A stretch of 64,000 bases of DNA, taken from assembly GCA_009763385.1 (NCBI GenBank), contig VDCT01000849.1, positions 62,001 to 126,000 on the forward strand, in the 5' to 3' direction. Below the pieces are notes generated by a model that was not told the origin of the DNA, did not search any database, and worked only from the letters and a program-made list of their open reading frames with translations. The position numbers and the translations under genes are program-made. This DNA is from Coix lacryma-jobi var. lacryma-jobi (Eukaryota; Streptophyta; Magnoliopsida; Poales; Poaceae). Numbering within the stretch: the first letter of the stretch is position 1; every line of letters starts with the position of its first letter. This document shows positions 1-11,089 of this stretch, one piece after another.

Positions 1-1973
1 TAGATGGCCGTACTATTAAGAGGAGCAAACTTGTTTGCATATCGGTCATCTAGTGCCACTTGAGCGATCTAACTTTGCGATGTTACTATGATCGAGTGGC
101 GTGGTGAGTGCAAGTGAAAATCCTTTGAAAAATGATTGTGAAAAATGCTAACACACTTGCACAAGATGATGAACACTTGTGGTGTTAGCACATTTGCAAA
201 GGAGAAGTGTTGTGAAATAGTTTTGGATCAACTCAGAGATGGAAATGAAGTTTTCTGTGTGTTGTCGGTGGTACCGACCTGGGGGTGTCGTAGTACCGAC
301 CCAGGAGGGCTTGGCAGCCTCTCTGGATGTGGCTCGTTTTTGGCCTGGCGGTGGTACCGCTATTACCTCGGTACTACCGCCGGCGGTGGTACCGACAGGG
401 GCGGTGGTACCGGCCCTGAAGGGGTTTTGCGGAGCTCTCTGGAAGTGGCCAGTTTTGGCTACCGGTAGTACCGCCATTACCTCGGTAGTACCGCCTCGGT
501 GGACCGACTCAAGGCCGGTGGTTGGCAAGTTTGCGGAGCTCTCTGAGTTGAGTGGAAGATGACCTGGCGGTGGTACCGCCATAGGGCCGGTACACCGGCT
601 TGGAAGTACCGACCAGGGGGTCGGTAGTTCAAGAGTCAGGAGGAAGTTTTTGAATGCGTTCGAAGAGCTCCTGCCGTAGTACGCCGGCCGGTACTACCGA
701 CCTGGACACGACCGGTACTACCGACCTCGGTCGGAGGTACCGACCAGGAGTCGTGCTCGCCTAAATCAGCGGGCTTGTGGTAACGGCTAGTTTGACTAAG
801 CCGGTAGTACCGCCCAGGAAGGGTCGGTACTACCGACCGAGGCGCAGGAAAAGGGAAACGGCTAGTTGGCCGCTCCCCTCTATAAATAGGAGTTGAGGCG
901 GCTTAGGGCCGGCTGCTGAGCACTCCAAAGCCTTGGTGGCTTGAGTGGATGTGCCTGGGAGCCCTCTAACTCGCTTGTGCTTGCTAGTGCGCGAATCTAT
1001 TGCGAGTGAGCGATTCTAGTGCGTTGCTTTGAGAGATAGCATCGAGTGGCACTAGGTGTTCGAGTTGCAAGCCGGTGGTGCTTATTACTCTTGGAGGTTG
1101 CCACCTCCTAGACGGCTTGGTGATCGAGTCTCCGTCGTGAAGCCCGCGTGAAGATGTGTGCGTGGCTCCGGAGAAGGATTGTGAGGGGCATTGTGCTCGC
1201 CCCGCGGGGATCGCGAAGAGCAACTCTAGTGGATTGCGCGTGTCATTGAGTTACCCTCACTTGTGGGTGAGTTCTTGCGGCGCTCGAGTCGAGCTAGGTG
1301 TGGTGCCTATTAGCCGCCGAACTACCAAAGTGTGTGGTCGACACAACGGGGACTAGCTTGGTGGCAACCAAGTGAACCTCGGGAGAAAAATCACCGTGTC
1401 AACTTCGTGTTCATCTTCTCGGTGGTTTGCAAACTCTTTTCACTAGCTTGTATTTACTTGTTCATATACATGTGCTAGTTGCTCTTATGATTAGTTGGCT
1501 TGTGTAGCTTGCTAGTTACCTTCCTTGCTTGTGTAGCATAGAAGTTGATCCCATGAGTGACTAGTTGACTTGTAGTCTTGCTAGTCACATTGCTTAGTTT
1601 GTGTAGCTAAGTTGAGCTCTCTAATTTGGCTTGTGTAGCCTTGTTATTGAGCATTGCTAGTGAGCTTAGGCTTTGTGCTTTTTGCTTAGTGGCATGTGTA
1701 GGAGCTCCCCGTTGTTTGAGTACTAGTTGCTTAGGTTTGTGTAACCTTGCAAGCTAGAATTGTTTAGGTGAGCTCTAGCTAGCCCGACACCTTATTTGCT
1801 TTGTTTAGGATCTTTTATAAGGTGTCATAGAGTATAAGTAGAGGGGTGTAGTCTTGGCTAGACCGATAGATTTAATTCCGCATTTGTTTCGGTTAGCCAT
1901 TCCGCTGCGCAATTAAGTTTAAGTTTTTAGAAAAGACTATTCACCCCCCCTCTAGTCCCATCTCGACCCTTCA
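1..1973 (+). mobile_element. SIRE-type Copia LTR, 5' end beyond window
   Basis: This is most of a long terminal repeat in plus orientation. It aligns by eye with the reverse complement of the LTRs at 15.7-17.6 and 23.9-25.7 kb: the TACTATTAAGAGG block near position 12, the block on cross-hybridising words around 140-240, the dense GGTAGTACC-type repeats, and the end TATTCACCCCCCCTCTAG followed by a terminal CA at 1972-1973. By comparison with those copies roughly the first 280 bp lie before the window. No primer-binding site follows the end, so this is a 3' LTR or a solo/truncated LTR. Small ORFs inside it are not genes. Confidence 0.8.
265..845. repeat. Cluster of GGTA/TACC near-palindromes in the LTR
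   Basis: Many copies of GGTAGTACC, GGTGGTACC, GGTACTACC and close variants occur, usually followed by GACC, GCC or GGCC and spaced irregularly at about 15-40 bp. The arms GGTA and TACC are reverse complements around a single central base. The cluster is in the part of the LTR upstream of the GC-poor 3' third. Equivalent clusters occur at 16.6-17.05 and 24.7-25.14 kb. Confidence 0.85.
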
Positions 1974-2750
1974 GCCGGCGGCGCCGGGCGGGGTCGAGCG
2001 AGGGGACGGAGCGGGAGAGAAGGAGGCGGGACGGGCGACGGCAGGAGAGCGGGCGGTGTGTGTGGGCAGGAGGGGCACGCGTGGTGTGTGTGAGTGTGTG
2101 ATCGTGTGTGGGGGCGCGATCCGTTTGTATGTTTTTCTTTTCAACGGGTCTTTTGCTGAGTGCCAGATCGCTGGCACTCGGCAAAGGGGGCGCACTCGAC
2201 AAAGAGGGGACACGTGCAGGCCCACGTGGACCTCTTTGCCGAGTGCCAGCGGGCTAGGACTGGCAAAGACGGCAGGAACTTGCCGAGTGCAGCCGCGCGG
2301 GCACTCGGCAAAGAGCCTCTTTGCGAGTGCCAGATCTGAACACACGGAGCGAAAGTTTTTTTTTTTTGGTTTTTGCCACCAAAATTTTTTTGAGCACTTC
2401 ACACTTACCCTGCAACAGTTCAAATGGACATTTTTAAAACTTTGGTTATATTTTTTGATTATTTCATTTTCTTGATTTTCCGAAAGACGCAAGCTTTGAA
2501 CTGCGGTAGATCGAATAAGTGATTTTGATGATTTAAAAAATGTTTTCTTGTTCTAACCGTATGTTGAGGCCAAATCCAAAACTGACCCGGGTTCGATCAC
2601 GTGCTCAGGGCGGGCAACGCCTCCAAATACGTGCGGGGGTTTTTAATTATAGAAAATGCAAATGAATTCCAAAAATCGCGAAACGGCGAGATGTTGTTAC
2701 ATCATATGCTTATGCGAGAAAAAAAAAATTAGAAGTTCGAGCAAAGTTGT
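1974..2750. mobile_element. CACTA (En/Spm-type) transposon remnant
   Basis: Between about 2150 and 2345 the words TTTGCCGAGTGCC, GGCACTCGGCAAAG and variants recur in both orientations. This is the subterminal repeat signature of a common grass CACTA family. The AT-rich part that follows (2360-2750) looks like the interior of such elements. No CACTA terminus or 3-bp duplication is visible here, so the ends are uncertain and the stretch may be truncated by the LTR at its left. Confidence 0.55.
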
Positions 2751-2784
2751 CACGTACGATGCTACAAACAGTACATCTCAACAT

Positions 2785-2786
<2 letters not shown>

Positions 2787-2852
<66 letters not shown>

Positions 2853-2863
2853 TATATATATAT
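2787..2863. repeat. (TA)n microsatellite
   Basis: About 77 bp of almost uninterrupted TA dinucleotides. It lies about 60 bp downstream of the splice donor of the DUF1618 gene on the minus strand, so it would be intronic if that intron was ever used. Confidence 0.95.
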
Positions 2864-2925
2864 GCATGCTTGGAAGTGAGTTGATTGAAGCAACAAAAAT
2901 TAGGCAGATACAGTATATCAATTAC

Positions 2926-4330
2926 CTGGAGCAGACACTGGCTTCATATACTTGGAGATAGTGCTAGGGCGATAGGTGACACATGCACCCCGTCCACTTT
3001 CAGTGCCAAACTCAGCCACACCAGCAGTGTGTTGTTCCTCATGTCAATAGAGAGAGCCCACGCCTTGGGGAGGAAGAGCTTGGTCCTTGCCATCAGGTAC
3101 AGGGACATCTTCATCACCATTCTGGCTCGGCGTGGGCTCAGACACCGCGAGGTTCTGCAAGGCGCGCTCTACGGTGGCAGGCTCAGCCTCCTCGCATCAT
3201 CATCATCCCGCGTCGGTTTACGGTGCAGCAATCCAGAGCGAGCAGCTCTGCACGCACGGCGTCACTGAGACTGATCACGTGAACCTGGACTGTGAAGTTA
3301 CTGACTGGTGCCAGTCCTCGAACAGGCCAGCCATCTCCATGTTGCTCCATGTAGTGACGATCCAGTCGTCGACTTCGAACGCAGGCAGCTGGGTCTCGAT
3401 GTCATTGTAGGGAAGACGACCGCCGATGGTTTGCAGGTCAGCGAACTTGAGGAAGGTCTTGCCTTTCTTGGTGGCGGCGACAGTGATGCCACGGTGAGCG
3501 CGGGGCAGCCTAGCTTGGCGCCCGCCCCACGGTTGCAGGTGATAGCGTGCATCGGCAGCGGCACCGGCATGTGCGGATCGTGGGCCCTACTGTTGTGTTG
3601 TTGTTGTCTCGTTGATCACGGAGCAGCAGGTCGCAGAGAAGGATGCCGCTCCAGAGATCGACCAGCCGACGGTGCCAGCTTCACCCCCAAGCGTGACCAC
3701 GGTGGTGGTGATATGGTGGTTGAGCCGGCGGGCGTTGACGGGGATCTTCACGGGAAGGCCGCTTTGGCGCGTCCAGCCACACCGACGTGGAGGTCCATCT
3801 CCCCCGGCCTCCGAGTCAAAACGGTGGAGCTCGTACTCGTTGGGGGACCTGGTGAGCAGCGCAGCGACGGTGTACAGATCCTCGCCGGGGGGAAGGACTC
3901 CGAGCGCAGCGTGGAAGATGCTGGGGCTCGGATTTGGGATCAGCGTGAGCGACGGCGGCCTGGTGACGCCACCGGCGGCCCGTAGACGAAGTAGTCCCAG
4001 TCGTCGTTGAAGGCGGCGTAGCTGCTTGGTGGAGGACCGGCGGCGGCGACCGGGACACGGAAGAGCAGTAGATCTTGGGATGTGGAGAGGATTAGGGGGG
4101 ACGGGGGAATTTCAAGCCGGGCAATGCACGAAGAGGTTGGAGGGGAGCGGCGGCTGCGCCGGCCAGATGGACGCTTCAAACGCCAGGTTGTTCCTCCCCT
4201 CGCCGACGGCGGTTGTGGCGTTGGGGCGGCTGCCGATGTAGCCCTCGTTGTTGAGAAGGATCCATGGTGGGAGAGATTTGCGACGGCGTCGCCGACGGCT
4301 GGAGGAAGCGGCGGAGGTATCGGTGGCATA
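2926..4330 (-). pseudogene. DUF1618-family grass protein, frameshifted
   Basis: Reading the minus strand, pieces in different frames line up in the order expected for a DUF1618 protein. A start-proximal LPPWILLNNEGYIGSR near 4275 comes first, then NNLAFEASIWPAQPP near 4190. These are followed by DLLLFRVPVAAAG and DDWDYFVYG near 4065-3985, and by the YELHRFDSE and TVGWSISGA pieces (3840-3640). Next come GKTFLKFADLQTIGGRLPY and VDDWIVTTWSNMEMAGL (3470-3330), and last PSTISKYMKPVSAPG, which ends at a GT splice donor at 2925-2924. The frame changes several times and a stop follows VHCPA near 4110, so it is not translatable as read. Function of DUF1618 proteins is unknown; they are large tandem families in grasses. 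The 3' exon is missing, its place taken by the TA repeat and the CACTA remnant. Confidence 0.6.
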
Positions 4331-4404
4331 GAGAAGAGAAGTCGTTGATTGATGGAGAAAAATTCAGGACGAGTCGTCGGTATCGATCTATGCCCAACGA
4401 CGGT

Positions 4405-4725
4405 TGATCACAATCCAATCCGTAATCAATAGATTTACAGTCTCCAGGATTTTCCAAATTGGCAAACGAGGTGAGAGCAAAACAATTTTTTTATCTAATC
4501 TAATTTTCGTCTCGACATCAGAATCCAATCTGCAATCAAAAAAATGTAGAGTCTACAGGATTTCCAAATCGGCAAACGAGGTGAGAGCATCCAATTTTTT
4601 TTTGGTCTGGTCTAATTTTCTAATTTTCATCTGCACATCACAATCCAATCCAATCCATAATCAAATAGATTTACAGTCTCTAGGATTTTCCAAATCGGCA
4701 AACAAGATGAGAGCAACCAATCTGA
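4405..4725. repeat. Three imperfect tandem repeats of about 115 bp
   Basis: The words CACAATCCAATCC..., ATAGATTTACAGTCTC, AGGATTTTCCAAAT and GGCAAACGAGGTGAGAGCA recur in the same order starting near 4408, 4520 and 4637. The copies differ by small indels and in the length of a T-rich spacer. No coding capacity is evident. Confidence 0.8.
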
Positions 4726-6090
4726 AACAGACATGTCGTTGTCAGAAACGGCAGAAGAAACATGATAAATGTTCTTCCAGGGTGCCATATCAGATGATTG
4801 TGACGAACCCTGCACAAAAAAATGTACAAGTTAAAAGAATGAAAATTCTTAAGGCAAAAAAAATAATATGTGGACAAAAGCAACAAAAAGCAAATATTTG
4901 TGAAAGAAGCAACCATACCACCCCAACATAATCGAAAGGCCCAATAACAGAATGGCTCCAGGGTCGCACCGACTTCTTCAGTGGTTTCGCAATCAAGCGA
5001 CCGATCAAACGTCATCGGATTCTAAAGCCTTTTGGTTTTGGTCAATTTTGGCGACCACGACCATGCACCGCACTTTTCCCTTTCACATGGGACATGGCAG
5101 CAGAGTCATCTTCATCAAGGAAGGGATGTTCCTCATAAAAAAAAATTCATCGCATCGAAAGCTTGATTCAGGCGTCTTCGGCCACCGATAGAATTGATCT
5201 CAAATTCGCTCTCCTTCTGTAAATAGGACCGTACATCTTATTAGCTTCACTTTCGACATAGTCCATGTACAATGCATCATCTTCAAAGTTGCGAAGGCGT
5301 TCGATCAGAAGCGTAGGACCACGGTACCCATTCGAATCAACAAAGTTTTCAGAATATGCTTTAGTGCACAAAGGGTTCAACTCTATCACAACCCATTCTT
5401 GAACGAGATCTCGGCTAATTTGAAACCGAGAAGTAAGAGCAAAAGCATCCCACACAACTAATGCTTTCGTCATCCATCAAAGCAGCAAGTGTAGATGAAC
5501 TCCTTCACGTTCTTCAAGAATGGAAACAAGTGGTGAGGCTTTAACATCTTTACAAACTGTTGCCTCTCGAACAGCCTCATCAGAACAAACACGGTAGTGA
5601 AACCAATGGTGTCCATTCAGACCACTTATTGTGATAGGTAAGCGAAATGGAATGTTGTCTCTAGTTTTCCTAGGCACAAAGTAAAAGATCCAATTTCACT
5701 GAGCAATCTCTTGTTCAAAGCCATGTCAAAAACCTCGGACCAACGACGATGAACATCATAAAAGCGAATGAAGATATCTGCACAGGGCCTGCAACCTATC
5801 ATCCTCATTGCCATAGCGAAAACACCGAGTCTAACACCCCAAAGCTTTCGACGGGAAAGTCTAGCCCAACCACAAAATAGTCCCAAAAAATAACAACTTC
5901 ATAAGGTCTAGGCATAGGGATAACTTTATCGTCGGGAACATGGCAGGATGAAACGTGGTCTGGACAGAGCATGCCTTCGTCAATATACAACTGCAGAGTA
6001 GACTGTGTGACTCGTGAATGGCAAGATAAATGAACAGTCATCAAGAACCGAAATGGAGGTGGAATCTCCTTCGTCTCAGTGAGTGCTTTC

Positions 6091-9000
6091 TGTGACACCC
6101 TAGTGTCAAGCACTGCATTAGGAATTGCAATTAGCTACTAAGAAGCATAAGCAATGCATTGCATCATTTCATGTGCATGAGAGTGCTTTTGTCTTTTGTT
6201 TATTTATTTGGATTTGGATTTCTATTTGACTCGATGATTTAAGTGGATCTCTGCTTGGGCAAAGAGTTTTATAAAATAGAGTTGGAGTTTTTGACCTAGT
6301 TCAAAATAGTTTATCAGATAAAGTGTCTTATATGAAAGTTGTAGAGAAAATTATTTGAGCAACTTTCATATTTGGGTCAAAACCTAGTTTGGAGTTTTTG
6401 AAACTGTTTTGAATGGTCAAAGTTTGAAAAGAATTTGGAAAAAGAAAAAGGAAAATGTTTTTTTCCGGCGCCAACCCTTTCGGCCCATCTGGCCTTTCGG
6501 CCCAGCTAGCCCGCGCCGCGCGCCAGCCCGCTCCCGCACTCGCCCAGCGCGCCGCGCGCTCGCCGCGCACCGCCGCCCGCCTGACGCTCGTGCCGTACGC
6601 CGGCCGCAACCGCCACGTGGCCGCCGTATCCTGCCGTGGATCCTCGCCGGCCATCCTCGCTTGATCCCCTCTCATCCGAGCACGCAAGCTATCTTCCCCG
6701 GCCACTCTCCGCTCGCCTCGCCTGCCGCCCCGCTCGCCGTGCACGGCATCGCCCGCGCGCCTTGCCTCCCGCGCCGCCGTGGCCCCGCCACGACCACCGG
6801 CCGGCCACCAAACCAAGCCAAACCCAGAGCGCACCGCAACTCCCTCTCCCCACTGCCATTCCACTCGCCCGCCTCACCCCGCTCTCCCTCTCCGCTCCCA
6901 CGAACACGCAAGCGTCCGCCACCCTCGCCGACGTTCACCACCATCACTCCCCTCCGCCGTTCCGGCCACACCGACCACCACCACCCAATCCCTCTCGCCA
7001 GCTTCTCCGCCTACACCGTGCACACGCCGTGCGCACATCGTCGCCCCGACCAAGCCCCATCGCCGCCGGAGGACGAAGCGCCCCCTTCGGTTCGTGGTCG
7101 CCACCGCAGAGCCCGCATCGTCGTTCCTCCCCGACCCGACCTCCACCGTCTCCCTCCTTCGCCGTCAAGCATCACCAAGCCAAGGCAAGGTGAGAACACC
7201 ACCTAGCTTCAACGCTACCGCTCTCTCCACCTCTTCTTCCCCGGCGAGCGCCATGGCCGCCGCCGTGGTCTGTGCACGCGGTCAAGCTCCTCCGACGCTC
7301 CCCAAGCCAACCCAACCACCAAGTCTCACTCCCTAGGGTTCGAGTGAGCCCTTGCCTCCCCCATTCCACCGGCGACCGCCGAAACGGCGTAGCCGCGCGT
7401 TGCCGCCATCACCGTGCGCCGCCGCTCGCCGCCGGCATGCTCCGGCCGTGCGCTAGCCAAACCACCTACACCACTCGATGCGCCTCGTCGAGTCGAGTTC
7501 ACAAGCCTAGCTTCCCCGCCGGCGACCTCACCGTCGGTGAGGAATCGACTGTCAAACCTCTCCCCTGTTTTTCAGTCTCGCCCGAGCCTCCGAGCCAGGC
7601 CTCGGACGGGCGATTGCTTTCCGTCTCGCCGAGCCCTCGAGCCAGGCCTCGGACGGGCGATTGCTTTCCGTCTCGCCCGAGCCCTCGAGCCAGGCCTCGG
7701 ACGGACGATTGTTTTCCGTCTCGCCCGAGCTCCGAACCAGGCCTCGGACGGACGATGTTTTCCGTCTCGCCCGAGCCCTCGAGCCAGGCCTCGGCCTCGA
7801 GCGAACCCTCGGGCACTGTCGTTCGAGCCGGGCCTCGAGCGAACGCACACTATTCCGTGCGCCGAGTGTTTCCAGAAAACGTTTTCCAAAATGTTTTTCT
7901 ATTTCCAGTAAATGCTTGTTTATTTTGTAGATCCTGTTTTGTTAGTCCAAATGGAGTGCTTTCAGTTTTGTTAGCTTGTTGTGAGTAGATCTGTCATGGA
8001 AAAATATGAAAGTATTTTTGGTAGAAGTTTATTTACTGTTTTCATTTATTCCAGTTATATGCTTTTGCTAAGAAAATGGTTATGTATGTTTTCTGGTGAG
8101 TTAATTCCTAGAAAATTTTGTGTAAGTTTATTATCTGTTTTACACCTGTGAAAGATATATGATGTACTATTTATGTGGAAAAGTTTCTGTTATGGTTTAA
8201 AGTCCTTTTGGCTGATTTCTTAGAATAAATGTTAAGGTGTTTTATATGCTGAAATAAAATATGGGAAAATTTGTATAGTCTCTGTTTATGATGTCCAAGC
8301 TAAGAAAAAATGTAAGCATGATCTGTTATGTGAAGAAATCTGAGTTGTTTTACAAATGTGCTTTTCTGTGTTTTCTTTGGAAATTCATGTAAGAAATAAT
8401 ATAATGTTTCTGTTCATGGAACTTTCTCGATAAGCATAAAATGTGAAGTAGAATCTGGGAAAAATATGAAGTTAAGTTTATCACCCTTTTCTAGTAGGGT
8501 TGTAGTTCAAGTGGTTTATTTTGGGATAGATTTGTTTATTTGGTGTAGGCTTGTATGTTATGCTGTGGCCACAAGTTTTCTGCAGTAGAGAATGCTTTGA
8601 GTAAAAGAAGTCAGCAGAAAAATTATGAAATCCGTGTTTGACACTTTTGAATGGGAGCTAGTTCAAAACACCTTTTTGGGCAGTTGCTTGTCATTTTTAT
8701 ATCTGCAGTTTTGTATTTATTTTTGGCTGAAATTTGTTCAGTGGAGTCCAGCAACTGTTGTTTGCCTTCTGGAATTTTCGTAGATTTTTCTGAGTCCAGA
8801 AAAGTGCACTTGCAGTTCAAACCTAAGTTTCTTTTGAATTATTAAATAAGAAAAAGGTGAATAAATGGATTTTGTTTTATGAATTAAATAAGTATTTACC
8901 TCAATGTCGAAAGTGGTTCACAAGTGGTTTTTGTTGTTGTAAGAAATGCTCTTCTCATACCACACATCTTGCACCCGCATTGCAAAATATTTATTATTCG

Positions 9001-10688
9001 TCGCATGCAATAGGATCGACCCCTCCGGAGCCCGACCAGGAGCCAGAGACAAACGCCGAGCAGCAGATTCCGGAGCTTCAGCAAGCCGAGGAAAGTCGAC
9101 CCCGCCAGCGACACTAACTTGCCCGAGTGCCCCTCCCACGAGGCCTCGGTCTTCACCCAAGGCAAGCCCCGGAGCATTCTAAGTCTCCCAGTTTTTATAA
9201 TTAAATTACTTAAGTCCTTTTATATTGTGATGCATTAGGTTAGGAGTTGATTGAATCCTACTTGCTGCATTATCGTTCCTTGATTATTGATTATTACCCA
9301 CCTTGTTATCCTGTTACTTACTTATAAATGTAGATTGCTTAGCCTGCTGAATAAAAGTAATAGTTGAGGATGTTCCCGTAATACCCTGATGGGTAGTTAC
9401 CGGATCACGGTTGGCTATATTTGCTATCGTGGAAAAGAACCTGAGTTGTAGTGAAATACGGTCAACTGGAAGGCAAGGCACAAGTTTGGAAACTTGGGGC
9501 AGTCCGTCCGTTGGATCGTGTAGGTTTGTATCGATGTTGGCCCTCGTTCATTTTTGAACGCGCCCTTTTACTTAGGGATATGTCGGTGCCGTAATCATCG
9601 ACCCCAAAGCCGGTTAGAAGCTGTTCGGGCCCGGTCTCAACCCGTGTCGTGCCCTCTAGTATGGAAATTGCGATCTGCCGCGTGAGGCCATCGCCAGGTT
9701 CCAATTGGGCGGTCCGTGCTATGAGCCGCGACGATTACCACCACGAACAAGCATCGAGCGGTTGCCCAATGCATGGACCCGACGGGGAAAGTGTGGGCTG
9801 GTATTAAAGGTCTTTCACCAGCTGGTTTGGAATTCGATTCGAGTCGCCGTCTCCCCGGTTAGTGGGAAACTATGGCGAGCTTCACCACGATACAACTCCA
9901 TGTGATGTTTTAAAGGTTCAACTAAAATGTGGATAAGTCAACTGGATATGGTTATATTATTGATTGGTAGATTCAAGTGAGTGCTCTAGTACAGGTGAAA
10001 AACCTAGGATTAAGGAATAGGTCTAAAAATGACAGCTCATCATTATCATTAATTACCTCTTATCTAAATTGAGCTTTTCGCAACTAAAAGATCCCAGCTC
10101 CACCTCAAAAGCCTTACATACCCTGGAGTCTTATTTTCAGTTGGACGGGTAAGTCTAGCTGAGTACATTCCCGTACTCAGGGTTTATCCCGTTGTTGCAG
10201 ATGGCCAGGTCTACTTGGCTATTGTAAAGCACTGCCTCTACCCAGTGGAAGGTGATGAGGAGTAGACCCAGGGCAGGGTCGTCCAGAAGCTTCCCTTTTT
10301 CTTTGCTGGTCTGAGACTCCTAATGGCACATTATCTAAAAAGGGAAGAGTGAGTTGTGTGAGTTGGTTTTATCAAACAGTGTTTATTTGGACCACGTGTG
10401 TGGTGGTCGTGCTTTAAACTATTTCAGCTTCCGCACTTTTAAACTCGGTATTGTAATAACTCTGTTTTAAATTCGCACTCTGATATTTTAAATTCGGTTT
10501 CGTTTTTGTTATGATGTATCTTTACGAATGTAATCCTTGAACGATGCGATCCTGTATGATGTATGGTGTTAGAAATCCTTCGAGATTTCCGGACTACCGG
10601 GGGTTTATGGGTTCAAGTATCAGTCGAAGTCAGACGGATTTGGCTAAGATAATACTTGAGCTCTTATAATCAGGACGGTTCCGTCACA
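6091..10688 (+). mobile_element. 4,598-bp solo LTR, Gypsy-like, with CTTTC target duplication
   Basis: The unit begins TGTGACACCC and ends GGTTCCGTCACA, an inverted terminal TGTGAC/GTCACA. It is flanked by CTTTC at 6086-6090 and CTTTC at 10689-10693, a perfect 5-bp duplication. It holds no gag or pol motif, primer-binding site or polypurine tract, so it is a solo LTR left by recombination between two LTRs. The 5' part is AT-rich, then GC-rich (6.46-7.87 kb), then AT-rich again. Long ORFs in the GC-rich part are composition artefacts. Very large LTRs of this kind occur in grass Ty3/Gypsy families; the exact family is not assigned. A second, 5'-only copy is at 14379-15738. Confidence 0.85.
7565..7840. 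repeat. Minisatellite of about 57-62 bp units inside the LTR
   Basis: About four to five copies of a unit containing TCTCGCCCGAGCC, TCGAGCCAGGCCTCGGACG and GACGATTGTTTTCCG run in tandem. Units differ by small substitutions and indels. The partial LTR at 14.4-15.7 kb ends before this point, so it cannot be compared. Confidence 0.85.
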
Positions 10689-11078
10689 CTTTCCATCTCG
10701 TCCAAATGCACAACCAGAGCACCCCAAAACCAATCGATACTGTCTGGCTAGAGCCACGCTCGTGTGACTCCGTTTTCGACGGAGAGGTGTCAGTGCTTAG
10801 AGGAACCCGACGACGATTTTGAGGACGCCATCTATCGTGACGGTGAAAAAAAAAATGAACAAAAAATTGCACAATCTAAAAAAATAGAGAAAGAAACAGA
10901 AAAAAGAAAAACCAATGCACCAAGCGAAAGGTATGAAATCCAAGAATACTTACCGAAAGTTAACCGAAGTCGGAAGCTCTGAAAACAAGGAAGCTTGTGT
11001 CGACGAAAGAGAGTAGAGGTCAGATATCAAGTAACGCTGCAAGTGAACGAGTGTGGCTCTTTTCAGCTGGTCAAGTCG

Positions 11079-11086
11079 TTTTATAG
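11079..11086 (-). promoter_or_regulatory. Candidate TATA box of the decayed gene
   Basis: CTATAAAA on the minus strand lies about 125 bp upstream of a GTAAGT splice donor at 10953, a reasonable distance for a TATA box plus a short 5' exon. It is a prediction from spacing only; no transcript evidence is available. Confidence 0.35.
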
Positions 11087-11089
11087 AGC

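Larger units (their letters stand above)
5168..10954 (-). pseudogene. Decayed gene split by a solo LTR (Transposase_28-like protein?)
   Basis: A minus-strand gene can be pieced together. A possible 5' exon ends at 10954 with donor GTAAGT. After a pyrimidine tract a start context GATAGATGGCG (ATG at 10831) opens MASSKSSSG. An open frame then runs through the 10.69-kb edge of the solo LTR and resumes in frame at 6090. The later pieces are YEVVIFWDYFVVGLDFP (about 5900), MRMIGCRPCADIFIRFYDVH (5810), NGHHWFHYRVCSDEAVREA (5620), and SRFQISRDLVQEWV with YRGPTLLIERLRNFEDD (5430-5250). They sit in at least three frames. The WDYFVVGL-type motif and order recall the plant 'putative gypsy-type transposase' (Transposase_28) family, but this is from memory and tentative. 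Stops and frame changes make it a pseudogene even without the LTR. Confidence 0.45.

Noticed and set aside
265..845. CRISPR-like or regulatory array of spaced palindromes
   Set aside because: The repeats are only 9-12 bp, spacing is irregular, they lie inside a plant LTR and there are no cas genes; treated as an LTR sequence feature.
2656..2961. ORF with a long Ile-Tyr repeat
   Set aside because: Translation of the TA microsatellite.
6409..7988. Long ORFs inside the 4.6-kb solo LTR
   Set aside because: They lie wholly within a repeat with a target duplication, occur in all frames and have no homology signal.
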